From: Prevotella sp.
GTDB lineage: Bacteria; Bacteroidota; Bacteroidia; Bacteroidales; Bacteroidaceae
Reading direction: 5' to 3'
Assembly: GCA_022511075.1 (NCBI GenBank)
Contig: JAFLSE010000001.1
Span: forward strand, 144,652-208,651
Length of the DNA stretch: 64,000 nt
The position numbers and the translations under genes are program-made. Under the pieces are notes generated by a model, which was not told the DNA's origin, did not search any database, and worked only from the letters and a program-made list of their open reading frames with translations. Of this stretch, positions 35,765-47,256 are shown one piece after another; the first letter of the stretch is position 1; the number at the start of each line of letters is the position of its first letter.

Positions 35765-37627
35765 CTAATTGAGCAGCTTTTCTATGTTGGCTTGCTGCAG
35801 TATTGCCAGAATTGAGTGCCCGTCGGGAGTATAGTTTACATTCTCGCAGGCAAACAGCTCGTTGACGAGGTTTTCCATCTCGTCGTTGGAGAGAATCTCA
35901 CCGTAGGTTATTGCGGCACTGCGCGCCATACTCAATGCCATATTGCTTACAAGTTCGTCGGAAGCACCGCCTGTCATTTCGGTGGCATCGTCGACAATAC
36001 CATGCAGCAACGACACAGGATTGAGCTTTTCTATTCCTGCCGGCACACCATTAAGAGCATAGCTGCCGCCACCAAGCGGAGACAGCTCGAAACCTATGCC
36101 GCACAGCTCAGGCATGACTTTCTCAACGATAGGCAGCACCGCCGTATCAAACTGCACCACTTCGGGGAAAAGCAGTCGTTGCGTAGTGCCTATGCGGTTG
36201 CGTATCATCTTCAGGTAGCGCTCGTATCTTATGCGCAGGTCGGCACGTTGCTGGTCTATAATCATCAGTCCCGACTTCACTGCAGTCATAATATATTGTC
36301 CTTTGTATTGATAATGCGCCGGCGACCTCTCGTCGAGCAACGATGAGGATTTTACGGTCGTTTCATCCTGCGGTGCTATAACATTGTCCTCGTCGGCATT
36401 GAAGAAATCCTGCTGCGTGCCACCTTGTCCTTGCGTGCCTATGTTCCTATAAAGTTCCTCCCAGTCGGATGCAACGGAAGAACGCCTTGCGCTGACGGTA
36501 GTCTTTCCTGTGGAACTGCCCTTGAAAGGATTGTATGACGGATTGAACGACATTGCAGGCTGCTCGGCTTTGCTGTCGGGATTGAACACGGGAATTTCGG
36601 GACGACCTTCGGTGTCGAAGTCAATGGTAGCTATCTCGCAGAACTTGCCTATGGAATCTTTTACGGCAGCCAACAGTATCTGCCATATAGGCTGCTCGTT
36701 CTCAAACTTTATCTCGGTCTTAGTGGGGTGTATGTTCACATCGATATCGGCAGGATTGACATCGAAATATATGAAATAAGGCACGCACATTCCCACAGGC
36801 ACGAGACGGTCGTATGCCTGCATCACAGCCTTGTGAAAATAAGGGTGCTTCATATATCTGCCATTGACAAAGAAATATTCCTGCGCTCCTTTCTTCCGTG
36901 CCGTCTCGGGCTTGCCTATGAAGCCCGTTATCCTGCACATCGTGGTATTGACATCGAGAGGCAGAAGGTCTGTGCCGAGTTTCTTGCCGAACACGTCGAC
37001 GATGCGCTGACGGAGACTGCCGGCACGAAGATTAAAGAGTTCAGAGCCGTTGCTATGGAACGTGAAACTTATTTCGGGATATACCAATACTATGCGCTGG
37101 AACGCCACGAGGATATTGTTAAGTTCGGTGGCGTTGGTCTTGAGGAACTTGCGACGGGCAGGAACATTGAAAAACAGGTTCTCAACCTTGAAATTGCTGC
37201 CCACGGGACAAGACACAGGTGTCTGGCTCACAACCTTGCTGCCCGATATAACGATATGAGTGCCAACCTCGCTGTCTGCCATGCGCGAACGCAGCTCCAC
37301 CATTGCCACTGCCGCTATCGAGGGCAGCGCCTCGCCGCGGAATCCCATTGAATGAAGGGCAAACAAGTCTTCGGCCTTGCGTATCTTGGATGTGGCATGA
37401 CGCTCGAAGGCAAGACGTGCATCGGTCATACTCATGCCCTTGCCGTCGTCGATTACCTGAATGGATGTGCGCCCGGCATCAACAACAATAACGTTGATGG
37501 TCTTTGCACCGGCATCAACGGCATTCTCCACCAATTCCTTTATTACCGAGGCAGGGCGTTGTATCACCTCGCCGGCGGCAATCTGGTTTGCAACCGAGTC
37601 GGGCAAAAGTTGTATTATATCGCTCAT
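35765..37627 (-). CDS. mutL: DNA mismatch repair protein MutL
   Basis: 620 residues. The GHKL ATPase domain is canonical: IAAGEVIQRPASVIKELVEN (about 17-36), DAGxxxIxVxDDGxGM-like IQVIDDGKGMS, FERHATSKI and GFRGEAL. MutL links MutS mismatch recognition to strand removal. The C-terminal dimerisation domain reads IDQQRADLRIRYE (about 457-469) where endonuclease-active MutL has DQHAxxERxxYE: both the His and the metal-binding Glu are missing. It lies 27 bp after the OstA-like gene in the guaB operon. Confidence 0.95.
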   Translation of the reverse strand: MSDIIQLLPDSVANQIAAGEVIQRPASVIKELVENAVDAGAKTINVIVVDAGRTSIQVIDDGKGMSMTDARLAFERHATSKIRKAEDLFALHSMGFRGEALPSIAAVAMVELRSRMADSEVGTHIVISGSKVVSQTPVSCPVGSNFKVENLFFNVPARRKFLKTNATELNNILVAFQRIVLVYPEISFTFHSNGSELFNLRAGSLRQRIVDVFGKKLGTDLLPLDVNTTMCRITGFIGKPETARKKGAQEYFFVNGRYMKHPYFHKAVMQAYDRLVPVGMCVPYFIYFDVNPADIDVNIHPTKTEIKFENEQPIWQILLAAVKDSIGKFCEIATIDFDTEGRPEIPVFNPDSKAEQPAMSFNPSYNPFKGSSTGKTTVSARRSSVASDWEELYRNIGTQGQGGTQQDFFNADEDNVIAPQDETTVKSSSLLDERSPAHYQYKGQYIMTAVKSGLMIIDQQRADLRIRYERYLKMIRNRIGTTQRLLFPEVVQFDTAVLPIVEKVMPELCGIGFELSPLGGGSYALNGVPAGIEKLNPVSLLHGIVDDATEMTGGASDELVSNMALSMARSAAITYGEILSNDEMENLVNELFACENVNYTPDGHSILAILQQANIEKLLN

Positions 37628-37654
37628 GTCACAATAAAAGGGCTGTTATTGTTG

Positions 37655-39337
37655 TCATTCCAAACTCTGCACAGGAGCCACGCGCCGCTTCTCAGGCTGC
37701 AGCTCCTGCTCCTTTTTCTTACCACGCCAAACAAAGATGTCGTCTTTGTCAAGCGGTCGTATATAGTCGAACCACGCAAACGACGGCAAAGCACGCCTGT
37801 CGGGTGGTATCTGCGACAAGGGATATGCATCGCCTTCTGCCTTCGGTGTCCATACCCTTTGCAGTTTCCTATCATTGAAAAACGCCTTCAACAACGTTGT
37901 GGTAAGATAGTTTTGCAGGATAATGGTACTGTCGGCATCGTCCATAGGGAAGAATATGGTAAGCACATTGTCTACGGCATGCGACTCGCGTATGTTACCG
38001 TTGTCGAAATACGCGAACATCTCCTTCGACGATACTTGATTGAACTTCGTGGTGTCTACCGTAAGCTGCTCCACTGACAAAGCCTGATTAATGACGTGAG
38101 CCCAGTCTACGGTGGAATCTTTCATATAAACCCTTATCTCCTCGCCAAGCAACTGCTGGTTGTTGTTCCACACAATAGGGTCTTTATACATCGTCATGCA
38201 GGAGTCGAGACTGTTGTATACCAACGAGTCGCACACTGCCTGCACATCAATGCGATAGGCACGCACCTTGTTGTATGCATGAATCTTGCGGTACACGGAG
38301 TCGGTGTTGATATTGAACGTGAACAGCTTGAACGTGTCGGCGTGCATATACAGCGAGTCCTGCTGTGAGTAGTCTATCACCCTTGCGTTCTTTGTAACCA
38401 TGGCATAGCCCTCGCCACCGTCGTACCAGCCATAGTCGCTCGTAAGCATATTCTTGTTTATGCTGTCAACATAGACCACGTTGCCGAAAGCCTCGCTGAT
38501 GTCCTTCTCGCTGTTGTGATAAACACTGTCGCCTATAAGGGTCTTGCCACCGTCTTTCAACACCGAACGCCCATAGAGTTCGGAGTATTCAGTCTTGGTG
38601 TTGTAATAGCCGTCGTTGGTGTTTATTATGCTGCCGCCATTGATAATTGTGGAAGGACCAACGGCATGGGCGAGTGACTTGCTTGTGTCGTAATAGAGCG
38701 TATCGCCAGTGAGCAGCATCTTATTATCGCGCAGGCGTACATTATAATTAAATACAGCCATACGCGTGTCGGTATGGTATTCGCCCCAGTCGCTCGTAAG
38801 AACGGTCTTGCCATCAACGAGCTTTCCACCCTCGAAGAAATAGCCTATATTGTAAAGACGGTCGTAGTTGAGACTATCGGTATAGAGTTTCTGCTTGCGG
38901 TGCGTAAGCACGACATCGTAGCGTGCCTCCGCCATCTGCTCGTTACCGTCGTAGAAGGCATACTTGCTAATAAGTGTGAGCGTGTCGCCCTGCACCATCT
39001 TTACGTTGCCGAATGCCTCGAAGGAGTTGCTTGCCTCATAGAAATAGGCACTGTCGCAATAGAGCGTGGCACCATTGTGCCTAAACTGCACATCGCCATT
39101 GAGAATCTGCGCATCGGCTTTCTTGTATTGGTCGTAGTGCAGCACATCGGCGTGTATCAAGTACACGCGGTTATCCTTTGGCTCTGGTGCTTTTTTCGTC
39201 TTTGCCCTCGTCTTGCGTGCACGCTGCTGCACGGCAGGCATCGACTGTGATGCTAAAAGTCCAAATAGGCACAGGATAGCCACGATGACCAGCCTATGCC
39301 TGTTGAGATATTTCCTGTTTTCCGATTCCTGCGTCAT
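37655..39337 (-). CDS. OstA-like/LptA-domain protein
   Basis: 560 residues. A signal-anchor lies at about 15-32 after a short basic start. The body is made of OstA/LptA-type beta-jellyroll repeats: HADVLHYDQYKKADAQILNG, LYCDSAYFYEASNSFEAFGN, KLYTDSLNYDRLYNIGYFFE and so on. LptA-like folds bridge the periplasm for LPS transport. Bacteroidota carry this long form, so a part in moving LPS to the outer membrane is likely. The C-terminus is basic. Its start overlaps the previous gene's stop as ATGA. It sits in an operon with two periplasmic PPIases. Confidence 0.85.
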   Translation of the reverse strand: MTQESENRKYLNRHRLVIVAILCLFGLLASQSMPAVQQRARKTRAKTKKAPEPKDNRVYLIHADVLHYDQYKKADAQILNGDVQFRHNGATLYCDSAYFYEASNSFEAFGNVKMVQGDTLTLISKYAFYDGNEQMAEARYDVVLTHRKQKLYTDSLNYDRLYNIGYFFEGGKLVDGKTVLTSDWGEYHTDTRMAVFNYNVRLRDNKMLLTGDTLYYDTSKSLAHAVGPSTIINGGSIINTNDGYYNTKTEYSELYGRSVLKDGGKTLIGDSVYHNSEKDISEAFGNVVYVDSINKNMLTSDYGWYDGGEGYAMVTKNARVIDYSQQDSLYMHADTFKLFTFNINTDSVYRKIHAYNKVRAYRIDVQAVCDSLVYNSLDSCMTMYKDPIVWNNNQQLLGEEIRVYMKDSTVDWAHVINQALSVEQLTVDTTKFNQVSSKEMFAYFDNGNIRESHAVDNVLTIFFPMDDADSTIILQNYLTTTLLKAFFNDRKLQRVWTPKAEGDAYPLSQIPPDRRALPSFAWFDYIRPLDKDDIFVWRGKKKEQELQPEKRRVAPVQSLE

Positions 39338-40755
39338 TTAATCCATCCTTGATATTCAAAGTTGCAGTTTTTGTATCTGTCGTTCACACGCACATAAACT
39401 GTCTTTATCTTGTTTACCACCCACTCGTGAATGGCTTCGTTCCTGCGCTTGTCGAGAACAACGTTTTTCAGAATCTGATAGTCGTCGGTGATGTTTGCCT
39501 TGTGTCCTTCGGTCCTGCTCTTCAGCTTTGCTATGGCACACACGGTCTTACCACGGGAGTTTATCATTTCGAACGGAGCAGATATCTCTCCTACAGCCAA
39601 GCCGTCGATAGCCTTTGCCACCTCTTGCGGAAGGTCTTGCATCTGGAATTTAGATGTGCGCGACATCTGCGATGAGTTCGACATCAGTCCGAAGTTGTTC
39701 TTCGTGTCCTTGTCATCGCTCAATGCCGATGCAGCCTGCTCAAAAGTAAACTTGCCGTCAACCATATCAGTCTTTATGGAGTCGAGACGGGCAAGTCCTG
39801 CACTGATTGCCTCTGGCGAAACCTTGGGCTTCATAAGTATGTGGCGGCACTTTATCTTGTCGCCTCGTCTGTCGATAAGCTGAATGATATGGAAACCAAA
39901 CTCCGACTCCACCACCTTTGATATCTTCTTCGGGTCGGTGAGGTTGAATGCCACGTTGGCAAATGCCGGGTCGAGCATTCCACGACCTGTGTAGTCGAGT
40001 TCACCACCACGGCGAGCCGAGCCGGGGTCTTCGGAATATAGTCTTGCAAGCGACGAGAAAGATGTTTCGCCATTCGTTATTCTTTCGGTAAAACTGCGCA
40101 GCTCGTCTTTCACGCGGTCTATCTCTTCGCGCGGTATGCGCGGTGTCTGCGTTATTATCTGCACTTCAACCTCGGTAGGCACGAACGGCAGACTATCCTG
40201 CGGCACATCCTTGAAATAGCGACGTACATCGGCAGGTGTAACCGTAATGTCTTCCACAAGTTTCTCGCGCATCTTTGCCACCGTATGCCTGTCGCGTAGT
40301 GCTTCACGCAGCTCTGTGCGTATCTGACTTATGCTTTGCTTCTTGTATTCCTCAAGTTTCTCGCGCGAACCTACCATCTGAATCCAATAGTCCAATTGCT
40401 GGTCAGCCTCCGTCATGACATCGGCATCGGTCACCTCAATACTGTCTATCGCTGCTTGTTGCAGAAACAGTTTCTGTACTGCCAACTGCTCTGGAATAAC
40501 ACAATCGGGGTCGCCATCAAAATGCTGTCCTTCCTGTATTGCCTGCAGACGCATAGCCTCGACATCTGATTTCAGTATAGCCTCATCGCCGACAACCCAT
40601 ATAACCTCGTCGATTATGCTTTGCTCGGCAATGGCAAGACTGTCTTCTTCAGGAGCTGCCATAAAGGATGCCCTGCGGATATTTGCCATTGAGCCGAATA
40701 CAACGATGGCACAGAATGCCAAAAGCAAAAGGCGGTGCATTGAATTCTTGTTCAT
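39334..40755 (-). CDS. SurA-like periplasmic peptidyl-prolyl isomerase
   Basis: 473 residues. A signal peptide lies near 8-30. The N-terminal chaperone-like domain begins at IIDEVIWVVGDEAILKSDVE (about 47-66), the classic SurA opening. A parvulin domain follows: TNGETSFSSLARLYSEDPGS, RRGGELDYTGRGMLDPAF and FGFHIIQLIDRRGDKIKCRH (about 230-305). A second, degenerate parvulin unit lies at about 305-405. SurA proteins carry unfolded outer membrane proteins across the periplasm. It is 10 bp from the other PPIase gene and overlaps the OstA-like gene. Confidence 0.9.
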   Translation of the reverse strand: MNKNSMHRLLLLAFCAIVVFGSMANIRRASFMAAPEEDSLAIAEQSIIDEVIWVVGDEAILKSDVEAMRLQAIQEGQHFDGDPDCVIPEQLAVQKLFLQQAAIDSIEVTDADVMTEADQQLDYWIQMVGSREKLEEYKKQSISQIRTELREALRDRHTVAKMREKLVEDITVTPADVRRYFKDVPQDSLPFVPTEVEVQIITQTPRIPREEIDRVKDELRSFTERITNGETSFSSLARLYSEDPGSARRGGELDYTGRGMLDPAFANVAFNLTDPKKISKVVESEFGFHIIQLIDRRGDKIKCRHILMKPKVSPEAISAGLARLDSIKTDMVDGKFTFEQAASALSDDKDTKNNFGLMSNSSQMSRTSKFQMQDLPQEVAKAIDGLAVGEISAPFEMINSRGKTVCAIAKLKSRTEGHKANITDDYQILKNVVLDKRRNEAIHEWVVNKIKTVYVRVNDRYKNCNFEYQGWIK

Positions 40756-40765
40756 ATACGCAATA

Positions 40766-42199
40766 TTAATGTTTGTTTACGGTGCGGAGAACATCTTGGT
40801 CTACCTCCACCGAGTATTTCCTACGAAGGTCTGCTATCCATTCCTTCTCCAACATCTCCTGATAGTCGGACACCACGAGACCGCGAACATCGTTGTAGTC
40901 CTCTGGTGCCTTTATCTTCTTGCCGTATGTAGCATCTATAGGATAGTCTTTCAACGAAGTAACCGTAGTATCTTTCTTGAACACGTCGCGGTCGATAAGT
41001 GCATTGTCGCCCTGCTTGAAGATGCCTTTCTCCACGCGAATGCGTATCACGGAGTCGTTGTTGAAGGTGGTGCGCAGCGCCTCGTTCCACTTATCGAACT
41101 TCAGGTTCTTCACGCATTTCTTCACAGCCTCAACATCAGCCTGCTGCTTAACGTGATATGCCATACCCTTGAAGCGCGGTTCTGTCCACTTGTACTTATT
41201 CTTGTTTTTCTTGAAATAAGCCTCAAGTCCGGCATCGTCCTTGGCTGCCTTTTCCCATACGGTGTTGTTGCTTATCTCATAGAGCAGCAAACCGTCGTAA
41301 TACTCACGAATGAGATATTTCAGTTCAGGGTCTTGCGCTTCCATTTCCTTGCTGCGCTTGTCGAGCACTTCCCCTACAGTGAGGTTGCCTTCGCTTTTAG
41401 CCACAATGGAGTCGAGCTTCTGGCTTATGATACGCTCACGCACGCCACGCTGCTCAAGAAAACGAATGATGTTTGTACGCAACGAGTCGTAAGGGTCTGG
41501 TCCTTTAAAGCCCTTCATATCAATGATGTGATAACCTGCCGGCGAAAGGAAAGGCTTGCTCATCTCGCCTGCCTTCAGCGAATATGCCACATCCTCAAAC
41601 TCCTTGAGTGTCTGGTTTGGTGCTACCCACGGCAGTAGTCCGCCATTTTGTGCAGAGCCTGGGTCTTGTGAGAACTCCTTTGCCATTGCAGCAAAGTCAG
41701 CTCCACCCTGCAATACATTGTAAATGGAGTCGATGCGTGCTTTCGCCTTATCCTGTTCTGCCTGTGGTGCCTGCTGCGGAAGGCGCAACAATATGTGGGC
41801 GGCTTGGAACATTCCACGGTCGCCAATATTGTTCTTATAGTTTTCATATACTTTTTTTGCCTCCTGCTCCACATCGTCATCGGTAACAAACGAAGGGCGA
41901 ATCTGCTGGTCGCGATATTGCAGGAACTCCTGCTTAAACGACTGCATAGTATCATATCGTGCATCGAGTGCCGCAGCCACTTTAAGTTTATAGTTGGCAA
42001 AGAGGTCAACATATTCCTCTACGCTCTTCTTGTCTATAACGCCCTCGGAATTGTTCTTGTTGTAAGAATATTCAAACTCCGACCTGAGTACAGGCTGACC
42101 ATTAATCTTCATCAACACTGGGTCGTCATTGCTCTGCGCCATTGCCGTTGCAGTACAGAGCAACCCCACGATGCCATAAAATACTTTCTTAATATTCAT
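40766..42199 (-). CDS. Periplasmic parvulin-type peptidyl-prolyl isomerase (PpiC/SurA-like)
   Basis: 477 residues. The signal peptide ends at AMAQ (about 22). DDPVLMKINGQPVLRSEFEY (about 25-44) resembles the SurA/PrsA opening. One clear parvulin domain spans about 130-235 (FQAAHILLRLPQQAP, DFAAMAKEFSQDPGSAQNGG, AGYHIIDMKG). The C-terminal part is rich in charged helices. It probably folds or escorts exported proteins along with the SurA-like protein encoded next. It starts 21 bp after guaB. Confidence 0.88.
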   Translation of the reverse strand: MNIKKVFYGIVGLLCTATAMAQSNDDPVLMKINGQPVLRSEFEYSYNKNNSEGVIDKKSVEEYVDLFANYKLKVAAALDARYDTMQSFKQEFLQYRDQQIRPSFVTDDDVEQEAKKVYENYKNNIGDRGMFQAAHILLRLPQQAPQAEQDKAKARIDSIYNVLQGGADFAAMAKEFSQDPGSAQNGGLLPWVAPNQTLKEFEDVAYSLKAGEMSKPFLSPAGYHIIDMKGFKGPDPYDSLRTNIIRFLEQRGVRERIISQKLDSIVAKSEGNLTVGEVLDKRSKEMEAQDPELKYLIREYYDGLLLYEISNNTVWEKAAKDDAGLEAYFKKNKNKYKWTEPRFKGMAYHVKQQADVEAVKKCVKNLKFDKWNEALRTTFNNDSVIRIRVEKGIFKQGDNALIDRDVFKKDTTVTSLKDYPIDATYGKKIKAPEDYNDVRGLVVSDYQEMLEKEWIADLRRKYSVEVDQDVLRTVNKH

Positions 42200-42220
42200 T
42201 GTTAGTGTTTTGTAGTTACA

Positions 42221-43795
<1,575 letters not shown>

Positions 43796-43824
43796 TTAAT
43801 ATGATTTAACTATAAATGAGCTAA

Positions 43825-45987
43825 CTAATTTGCCATTTCGCTAATGAACTTGATTCTTACGAGCCTTATCTCGTTCTCGTCGAAGTCCTTCTCGAATTTT
43901 CTTATCAGCGCCGGCACGTCGTCGTCCTCCTGACTTCGCAGGTACTCGTATATCGTGTCAACATCGTCGTCGTCCATTATCTCCTCAAGGAAATAGTCGA
44001 TGTTCAGCTTCGTGCCGCTCATCACTATTGTCTCCAACTCATTAACGAGCTCGTCGAAGTCCATTCCCTTTGCATCGGCAATGTCCTCAAGGTCTATTTG
44101 GCGGTCGATGTTCTCAATGATACTGATTTTCTGCGCGCTGCGCTTTGCCACCGTGCGTATGCGCAAATCGCTCTGCCGTTCTATCTCATTGTCGGTGCAA
44201 TATCTCTTTATCAGGTTTATAAAGTCCTTTGCGTATGGCTGGCGCATCTTGCCCTCGCCTACTCCCTGTATCTGCTTGAGTTCGTCGAGGGTTATTGGAT
44301 AGTCGGTAGCCATCTGCTCAAGCGAAATGTCTTGGAATATAACGTATGGCGGACGGGAAAGTTTCTTTGACCACTTCTTGCGCAGGTCGATGAGCATCTT
44401 GTTAAGCGTTGGGTCGAGCGCACTTGTGCCTACGGTCTCGTAATCGCTGAACTCCCTGTTTTCCATAATGAGGAACGAGTGAGGTGCTTTCAGGAATTTC
44501 TTTCCATCTGCCGTTACCTTCAATAGTCCGTATGTCTCCACGTCCTTGCGTATGTAGCCTTCGAGCAGTGCCTGTCTTACAAGCGGTTTCCATATCTTTT
44601 CGCTACAGTCCTCGCCAGAGCCGAACAACTCCAGCAGGTGATGCTTGTGCGCAATAATCTCGTCGGTGTCCTTGCCGCAGATAAAGTCTATCAAATAGTC
44701 CTCACAGAAGTTTTCCTTTATGGCAAGCACGGCGTTAAGCATTATTACAAGCTCGTTCTGCGCCTCTATCTTCTTGCCCTGATGCATACAGTTGTCGCAG
44801 TTGCCGCAATTCTCCTTGTCGTAAATCTCGCCAAAATAGTGCAGCAGCATCTTTCTGCGGCAAACGCTCGACTCGGCGTATGCCGCCGTCTCTGCAAGCA
44901 GCTGTCTGCCTATATCCTGCTCTGCCACAGGCTTGCCTTCCATAAACTTGTCGAGTTTTTCCAAGTCCTTATGCGAGTAGAACGTAAGGCATATTCCCTC
45001 ACCTCCGTCGCGTCCGGCACGCCCCGTCTCCTGATAGTATCCCTCAAGACTCTTGGGTATGTCGTAATGTATCACAAAGCGCACATCGGGCTTGTCGATA
45101 CCCATTCCGAAAGCAATGGTGGCTACAATCACATTGATGTCCTCCATAAGGAACTTGTCTTGCGTCTCGGAACGTTTCTGAGTTTCGAGTCCTGCGTGAT
45201 ACGGTGCAGCCTTTATATCGTTGGCTACCAACACCGCAGCAAGTTCCTCGACCTTCTTGCGCGACAGGCAATATACTATGCCGCTTTTGCCGGGGTGCTG
45301 CTTAATGAACTTGGCAATGTCCATATCCACGTCTTTCGTCTTTGGACGTATCTCATAGTAGAGGTTAGGACGGTTAAAAGAACTCTTATACTGCACTGCA
45401 TCTGTTATGCCGAGCGACTTCATTATGTCGGTGCGCACCTTATCGGTGGCGGTAGCCGTGAGTGCTATTATCGGCGACTGGCAGATGCGGTTTATCGTAG
45501 GGCGTATATTGCGGTATTCCGGACGGAAGTCGTGCCCCCACTCCGAGATACAATGCGCCTCGTCTATTGCCACGAACGACACCTTAACGGAGCTCAGAAA
45601 CTCTACGTTCTCCTCCTTCGTAAGCGACTCGGGAGCCATATACAACAGTTTGGTAAGTCCGGAGCGTATGTCTGCCTTAACCTGGTCAATGGTCGACTTA
45701 TTGAGCGACGAGTTGAGACAGTGGGCAGTGCCCTGCTCCGACATGCTCGATATCACGTCAACCTGGTTTTTCATCAAGGCTATCAGCGGAGAAATGACTA
45801 TTGCCACCCCGTCCATAAGCAGCGACGGCAGCTGGTAGCAAAGGCTTTTACCTCCGCCTGTGGGCATGAGCACAAACACGTTCTTGCCCTCCATAAGGCT
45901 ACTTATTATAGCCTCTTGGTCGCCCTTGAACTTATCGAAGCCAAAATATTTCTTTAACGCTTCTGTCAGGTTTATTTTGTCTGTCAT
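43825..45987 (-). CDS. recQ: ATP-dependent DNA helicase RecQ
   Basis: 720 residues. Walker A is MPTGGGKSLCYQLP (about 40-53). The DEAH motif and aromatic-rich loop are AIDEAHCISEWGHDFRPEY (about 138-156). Motif VI is YYQETGRAGRDGG. The RecQ zinc site is CRRKMLLHYFGE, then CGNCDNC (about 372-399). An RQC winged helix and an HRDC domain (LRKKWSKKLSRPPYVIFQD) follow, then an acidic C-terminal extension of about 110 residues ending near DFDENEIRLVRIKFI. RecQ unwinds recombination and stalled-fork structures. It lies 24 bp after clpX and is probably co-transcribed with clpP-clpX. Confidence 0.95.
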   Translation of the reverse strand: MTDKINLTEALKKYFGFDKFKGDQEAIISSLMEGKNVFVLMPTGGGKSLCYQLPSLLMDGVAIVISPLIALMKNQVDVISSMSEQGTAHCLNSSLNKSTIDQVKADIRSGLTKLLYMAPESLTKEENVEFLSSVKVSFVAIDEAHCISEWGHDFRPEYRNIRPTINRICQSPIIALTATATDKVRTDIMKSLGITDAVQYKSSFNRPNLYYEIRPKTKDVDMDIAKFIKQHPGKSGIVYCLSRKKVEELAAVLVANDIKAAPYHAGLETQKRSETQDKFLMEDINVIVATIAFGMGIDKPDVRFVIHYDIPKSLEGYYQETGRAGRDGGEGICLTFYSHKDLEKLDKFMEGKPVAEQDIGRQLLAETAAYAESSVCRRKMLLHYFGEIYDKENCGNCDNCMHQGKKIEAQNELVIMLNAVLAIKENFCEDYLIDFICGKDTDEIIAHKHHLLELFGSGEDCSEKIWKPLVRQALLEGYIRKDVETYGLLKVTADGKKFLKAPHSFLIMENREFSDYETVGTSALDPTLNKMLIDLRKKWSKKLSRPPYVIFQDISLEQMATDYPITLDELKQIQGVGEGKMRQPYAKDFINLIKRYCTDNEIERQSDLRIRTVAKRSAQKISIIENIDRQIDLEDIADAKGMDFDELVNELETIVMSGTKLNIDYFLEEIMDDDDVDTIYEYLRSQEDDDVPALIRKFEKDFDENEIRLVRIKFISEMAN

Positions 45988-46011
45988 ATACGGTCTTGTC
46001 AGATTCGTGTC

Positions 46012-47247
46012 CTATGCGCCGCCGGTACTGAAATGGCTCTTTCCCAACTGCGCCTGCACGTATGCCTTATCTATTTTCAAAGTCTTTTTCTTTCCACCCG
46101 GAGCCTCAAACATTGCGTCGGTCATAATGCTCTCAACAATCGAGCGCAGTCCGCGCGCACCGAGCTTGTATTCCATTGCGGTTTCCACAATCAAGTCAAG
46201 TGCCTCGTCATCGAAGGTGAGCTTTATGCCGTCCATCTCAAACAACTTTATATATTGCTTTACAATGGAGTTTTTCGGCTCTCTCAATATTCTCGACAGA
46301 GCTTCTTTGTCGAGCGGATTAAGGTATGTGAGCACGGGCAGACGACCAATGATTTCGGGTATCAGTCCGAACGACTTCAAGTCCTGCGGCAGTATATACT
46401 GCATCATATCCTTGGTGTCAATCTTCGCCACGTTCTGCACCGAGTTATATCCCACGGTGTGCGTGTTGAGACGCTGTGCAATCTTGCGCTCTATGCCGTC
46501 GAAGGCTCCTCCGCAGATAAACAATATGTTGCTCGTGTCCACGTGTATATAGTCTTGGTCGGGATGCTTGCGTCCTCCCTTCGGTGGCACGTTCACCATT
46601 GTTCCCTCGAGCAACTTGAGCAGTCCCTGTTGCACACCCTCGCCGCTCACGTCGCGCGTGATGCTCGGATTGTCGCCTTTTCTGGCTATCTTGTCTATCT
46701 CGTCAATGAATACTATACCGTGCTGGGCAGCCTCCACATCGTAGTCAGCCACTTGCAGAAGTCGCGAGAGAATACTCTCCACGTCCTCGCCCACATAGCC
46801 GGCTTCGGTGAACACCGTCGCGTCAACTATCGTGAAAGGCACATCGAGCATCTTTGCTATGGTGCGTGCAAGAAGGGTCTTTCCCGTTCCCGTGCTGCCC
46901 ACCATTATTATATTGCTCTTCTCTATCTCCACGCCGTCGTCGCCCTTCGGCTGGTTAAGGCGTTTGTAATGGTTGTAGACAGCCACCGACAAGTAGCGCT
47001 TCGCCTCGTCCTGTCCTATTATATATTGGTCAAGATATTCCTTTATCTCTCGCGGCTTGGGCACGTCTGCCGAAGGCTTCTTGCCTTTTGAGCCTTTCTT
47101 TCCCTTCGTCGTCTTGAGCATTCCCGAGGCTTCTATTATGCTATACGCCTGCTCTATGCAGTTGTTGCAGATGTTCCCGTTCAATCCGGTAACAAGCATC
47201 TCCACCTCGTTCTCCGTCCTGCCGCAGAAATTACATTTCTTCAACAT
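46012..47247 (-). CDS. clpX: ClpX ATPase subunit of the ClpXP protease
   Basis: 411 residues. The N-terminal zinc finger is [11 protein letters not shown], then CNNC (about 5-30). A Lys/Gly-rich linker ([10 protein letters not shown]) follows. The AAA+ core has [16 protein letters not shown] (Walker A, about 117-132), [13 protein letters not shown] (Walker B), the sensor region and [13 protein letters not shown]. ClpX unfolds tagged proteins into ClpP. The IGF-type ClpP-binding loop is not exact; the region reads FICGGAFDG. It starts 9 bp after clpP. Confidence 0.97.
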   Translation of the reverse strand: MLKKCNFCGRTENEVEMLVTGLNGNICNNCIEQAYSIIEASGMLKTTKGKKGSKGKKPSADVPKPREIKEYLDQYIIGQDEAKRYLSVAVYNHYKRLNQPKGDDGVEIEKSNIIMVGSTGTGKTLLARTIAKMLDVPFTIVDATVFTEAGYVGEDVESILSRLLQVADYDVEAAQHGIVFIDEIDKIARKGDNPSITRDVSGEGVQQGLLKLLEGTMVNVPPKGGRKHPDQDYIHVDTSNILFICGGAFDGIERKIAQRLNTHTVGYNSVQNVAKIDTKDMMQYILPQDLKSFGLIPEIIGRLPVLTYLNPLDKEALSRILREPKNSIVKQYIKLFEMDGIKLTFDDEALDLIVETAMEYKLGARGLRSIVESIMTDAMFEAPGGKKKTLKIDKAYVQAQLGKSHFSTGGA

Positions 47248-47256
47248 TTCTTCTTT

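Noticed and set aside
40415..41638. 407-codon plus-strand frame
   Set aside because: Spans the junction of two well-supported PPIase genes on the other strand; low-complexity shadow.
44638..45957. 439-codon plus-strand frame
   Set aside because: Antisense to recQ, whose motifs are complete; no start context or domain.
46033..47091. 352-codon plus-strand frame
   Set aside because: Antisense to clpX; no promoter, no recognisable domain.
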